A stretch of 64,000 nt of DNA, taken from Rummeliibacillus pycnus_A. Lineage in GTDB: Bacteria > Bacillota > Bacilli > Bacillales_A > Planococcaceae. The DNA is taken from positions 1,798,001 through 1,862,000 of the forward strand of contig NZ_CP132291.1 of the NCBI RefSeq assembly GCF_044359855.1, given 5' to 3'. Both the position numbers and the translations under genes were made by a program. The notes beneath the pieces are model-generated. The model saw only the letters and a list, made by a program, of their open reading frames with translations. It ran no database searches and was not told the origin of the DNA. This document shows positions 62,298 to 64,000 of this stretch, one piece after another (the first letter of the stretch is position 1; the number at the start of each line of letters is the position of its first letter).

Positions 62298-63164
62298 CTA
62301 TTGTCTATTAATAATAAAAATACTTAGTAATATTAGGATCAAACCAACAACTAGAGACCACGTAAAGGGTTCTCCTAAAAAGATTGTTCCAATTGCTACT
62401 GCCATAAGTGGTACTAAAAACGTTGCTGCTCCTACTTTACTAGCATCTCCAGAGCCCATCAATTTAAAGTAAAGTGCTGTTGCAACCGTTACAGCTAAAA
62501 CACATGCAAATGCAAGGCAAAGAATAAAAGTACCGTTCCATTCAATGGCAGAAATATCTTCTGTTACTAAACCTGCCGCTCCTAAAGCTAAACCACCAAT
62601 AATATTTTGAATAGCTACTAACCATAAACCATGTACTAGATTAGCAGTTTTTCGAACATAGACTACTCCAAGCGCCCAACCAATTGATGTAATCAAAGCT
62701 AAAAATACACCTAAGAGTGAGATATGTCCTGTAAAACTTTCAAAACTAACAACTACAACTCCTAAAAAGCCGAGCAACATCCCTGAAATTTTTGATTTCG
62801 TTAATGATTCTTTTAACCACAGCCATGCAAGTAAAACAACAAGAACTGGCTGTAAATAGACAATGACCGAAAATAGCCCAGAAGGTAAAAATTGTAATCC
62901 TATAATCTGAACTCCTTGGAATATAACTGTATTAAATAAAGCTACGATAAAGTATATGTACCAATTTCGCTTCCATTCGATTTGTTTCCATTGTGGTAAT
63001 AGAAAAAGGGATAGCAATATTCCCCCAATAAAAGCTCGCAATCCTCCAAATAGTAAGGGAGGCGTATAATTTAAAGCTATTTTATAAATTGGCCAACTAA
63101 AACCCCATATTGCTACTACAGCAATAATGTATACAAGCGTTTTCTTTTTTGACATCTTCTCCAT
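62298..63164 (-). CDS. EamA/DMT family transporter
   Basis: 288 residues with ten predicted helices in two EamA repeats (about 10-140 and 150-286). The first contains PSGLFSVIVYLQPVLVVLLAWLW-type residues; the second ATFLVPLMAVAIGTIFLGEP. Likely exports or imports a metabolite such as an amino acid; substrate unknown. ATG 63164, or another ATG three codons later, is the start. Confidence 0.9.
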   Translation of the reverse strand: MEKMSKKKTLVYIIAVVAIWGFSWPIYKIALNYTPPLLFGGLRAFIGGILLSLFLLPQWKQIEWKRNWYIYFIVALFNTVIFQGVQIIGLQFLPSGLFSVIVYLQPVLVVLLAWLWLKESLTKSKISGMLLGFLGVVVVSFESFTGHISLLGVFLALITSIGWALGVVYVRKTANLVHGLWLVAIQNIIGGLALGAAGLVTEDISAIEWNGTFILCLAFACVLAVTVATALYFKLMGSGDASKVGAATFLVPLMAVAIGTIFLGEPFTWSLVVGLILILLSIFIINRQ

Positions 63165-63201
63165 AAAGTATCCCCTTTGTTGTTAAATGTGTGATTATTA
63201 T

Positions 63202-64000
63202 TTATCCTTCTTTTATTGCTGAAGATAAAATTTCATATGAACGTATACGAGCCTCGGGATCATAGATATGTGAGCAAGCCATAATCTCATCAACACCTGT
63301 TTCTGCTACAAATTCATCCAAATCATGTGCAATCGTATGTTGATCACCAATAAATGAATAATGGAGAGATTGCATAACCGCTCTCTTTTCAGATTGTGAC
63401 CAATAGTTGTCTAAATCTTCAACTGGTGGTTGTAACTGATTTTTTGCACCACGAACTACATTCAAAAAGTACAGATATAAACTTGTCGCTGTTTTTTGTG
63501 CTTCCTCATTCGTATCAGCAGCAATTACATTAACACAAGCAATCGTATAAGGTTCTTTCAACTGTTCAGATGGTTGGAAAGAATCACGATACATACGGAG
63601 GGCATCTTGCAAATACGTTGGTGCAAAATGACTCGCAAATGCATATGGTAATCCGAGCATTCCTGCAAGTCTAGCACTAAATAAGCTTGATCCAAGTAGG
63701 TAAAGCGGAACATTTGAACCTTCACCTGGATATGCATGTACATGTCCATCTGGATTGTCACTTAAATATTGTTGCAATTCTAATACATTTTGCGGAAAAT
63801 CTTCACCTGAACCTTGTAAGTTACGACGAAGTGCTTGAGCTGTAATTGGATCTGTTCCAGGTGCTCGCCCTAATCCTAAATCAATACGCCCAGGATATAG
63901 AGCATCCAATGTACCAAATTGTTCTGCAATCACTAGAGGTACATGATTGGGAAGCATAACCCCGCCTGAACCTACTCGAATTTTCTCTGTCCCCTGTGCA
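63202..64000 (-). CDS. Luciferase-like (LLM class) oxidoreductase, 5' end cut by window
   Basis: 266 codons visible; the start lies beyond the right edge. The reading frame continues through 64000 with TEKIRVGSGGVMLPNH, so the ATG at 63957 is internal (it is the conserved GGVMLPNH segment). AEQFGTLDALYPGRIDLGLG and RAPGTD mark the MsnO8-like group of luciferase-fold enzymes. Substrate unknown. It lies 37 bp upstream of the EamA gene and probably shares its transcript. Confidence 0.9.
   Translation of the reverse strand, partial: AQGTEKIRVGSGGVMLPNHVPLVIAEQFGTLDALYPGRIDLGLGRAPGTDPITAQALRRNLQGSGEDFPQNVLELQQYLSDNPDGHVHAYPGEGSNVPLYLLGSSLFSARLAGMLGLPYAFASHFAPTYLQDALRMYRDSFQPSEQLKEPYTIACVNVIAADTNEEAQKTATSLYLYFLNVVRGAKNQLQPPVEDLDNYWSQSEKRAVMQSLHYSFIGDQHTIAHDLDEFVAETGVDEIMACSHIYDPEARIRSYEILSSAIKEG

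Noticed and set aside
63202..63957. Luciferase-like gene starting at ATG 63957
   Set aside because: The frame continues to the window edge with conserved residues (RVGSGGVMLPNH), so that Met is internal and the gene is truncated by the window, not in nature.
1..64000. CRISPR array, toxin-antitoxin, restriction or other defence system
   Set aside because: No regularly spaced direct repeats with unique spacers, and no gene resembling a defence family; the only tandem arrays are within the ger gene and the 21-bp units. Yhge/Pip is a phage receptor relative, not a defence gene.

Overview
The window comes from a low-GC, endospore-forming Firmicute of the order Bacillales. A Planococcaceae-type genus such as Lysinibacillus, Solibacillus or Ureibacillus is my best guess, inferred from gene content and intergenic repeat style. 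A GerA-type germinant receptor operon and a CotF-family coat protein show that it sporulates. Gene order matches two distant parts of the Bacillus subtilis map: the crh-whiA-yvcK-rapZ-trxB-his-ppaX-lgt-hprK block and the lplJ/yhfH-yhgE-yhgD-hemYHE-hmoB block. Most genes lie on the minus strand.

Region by region: 0-5.4 kb holds a sensor kinase (cut by the window edge) and a csbB-gtcA-yfhO operon predicted to glycosylate lipoteichoic acid. 5.4-9.1 kb holds a cotF-like gene and a divergent TetR/DHA2 efflux pair. 9.2-13.9 kb holds a germinant receptor operon in B-A-C order, whose A subunit carries a Q/N-rich tail of about 330 residues encoded by an 18-bp repeat array. 14-15.5 kb holds tRNA-Arg(CCG), clpP with a CtsR operator, and crh. 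15.6-20.3 kb holds whiA, yvcK, rapZ, a NUDIX gene and trxB. 20.6-28.6 kb holds the TPR gene yvcD and the full histidine operon hisZGDBHAFI. 28.7-32.1 kb holds yvoF, ppaX, lgt and hprK. 32.5-41 kb is a mixed stretch: cytochrome c551, an EAL-HDOD protein, a DedA protein, an S9 peptidase, an amino-acid permease and lcfB.

41-46.5 kb holds a complete Bce-type peptide sensing and detoxification module (response regulator, intramembrane-sensing kinase, ABC ATPase, ABC permease) next to lplJ. 46.7-49.1 kb holds tiny yhfH, a luciferase-like oxidoreductase and a two-domain VOC dioxygenase-like protein. 49.7-52.8 kb holds yhgE/pip and its TetR gene yhgD. 52.9-56.4 kb holds a four-gene operon (beta-propeller lipoprotein, response regulator, kinase, YtkA-like lipoprotein) lying between yhgD and hemY, where B. 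subtilis has nothing comparable. 56.7-61 kb holds hemEHY and hmoB. The right end holds an M20 amidohydrolase, an EamA transporter and a luciferase-like gene cut by the window edge.

Several functions connect. HPr kinase and Crh (carbon control) lie on either side of the his/trxB/whiA block. Heme synthesis (hemEHY) sits divergent from the heme-degrading hmoB.

The intergenic DNA is unusually repeat-rich. There are two inverted copies of a structured palindromic element at 20.4 and 30.1-30.35 kb, and a diverged relative at 32.3 kb. There is a MITE-like element with terminal inverted repeats at 46.96-47.21 kb, a pair of related palindromic repeats at 34.6 and 49.3 kb (the second nested in another repeat), and 21-bp minisatellite units at two loci. 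I found no CRISPR array, prophage, intact IS transposase or obvious new defence system. The most unusual features are the GerA-subunit repeat tail, the palindromic element families and the four-gene operon beside hemY.
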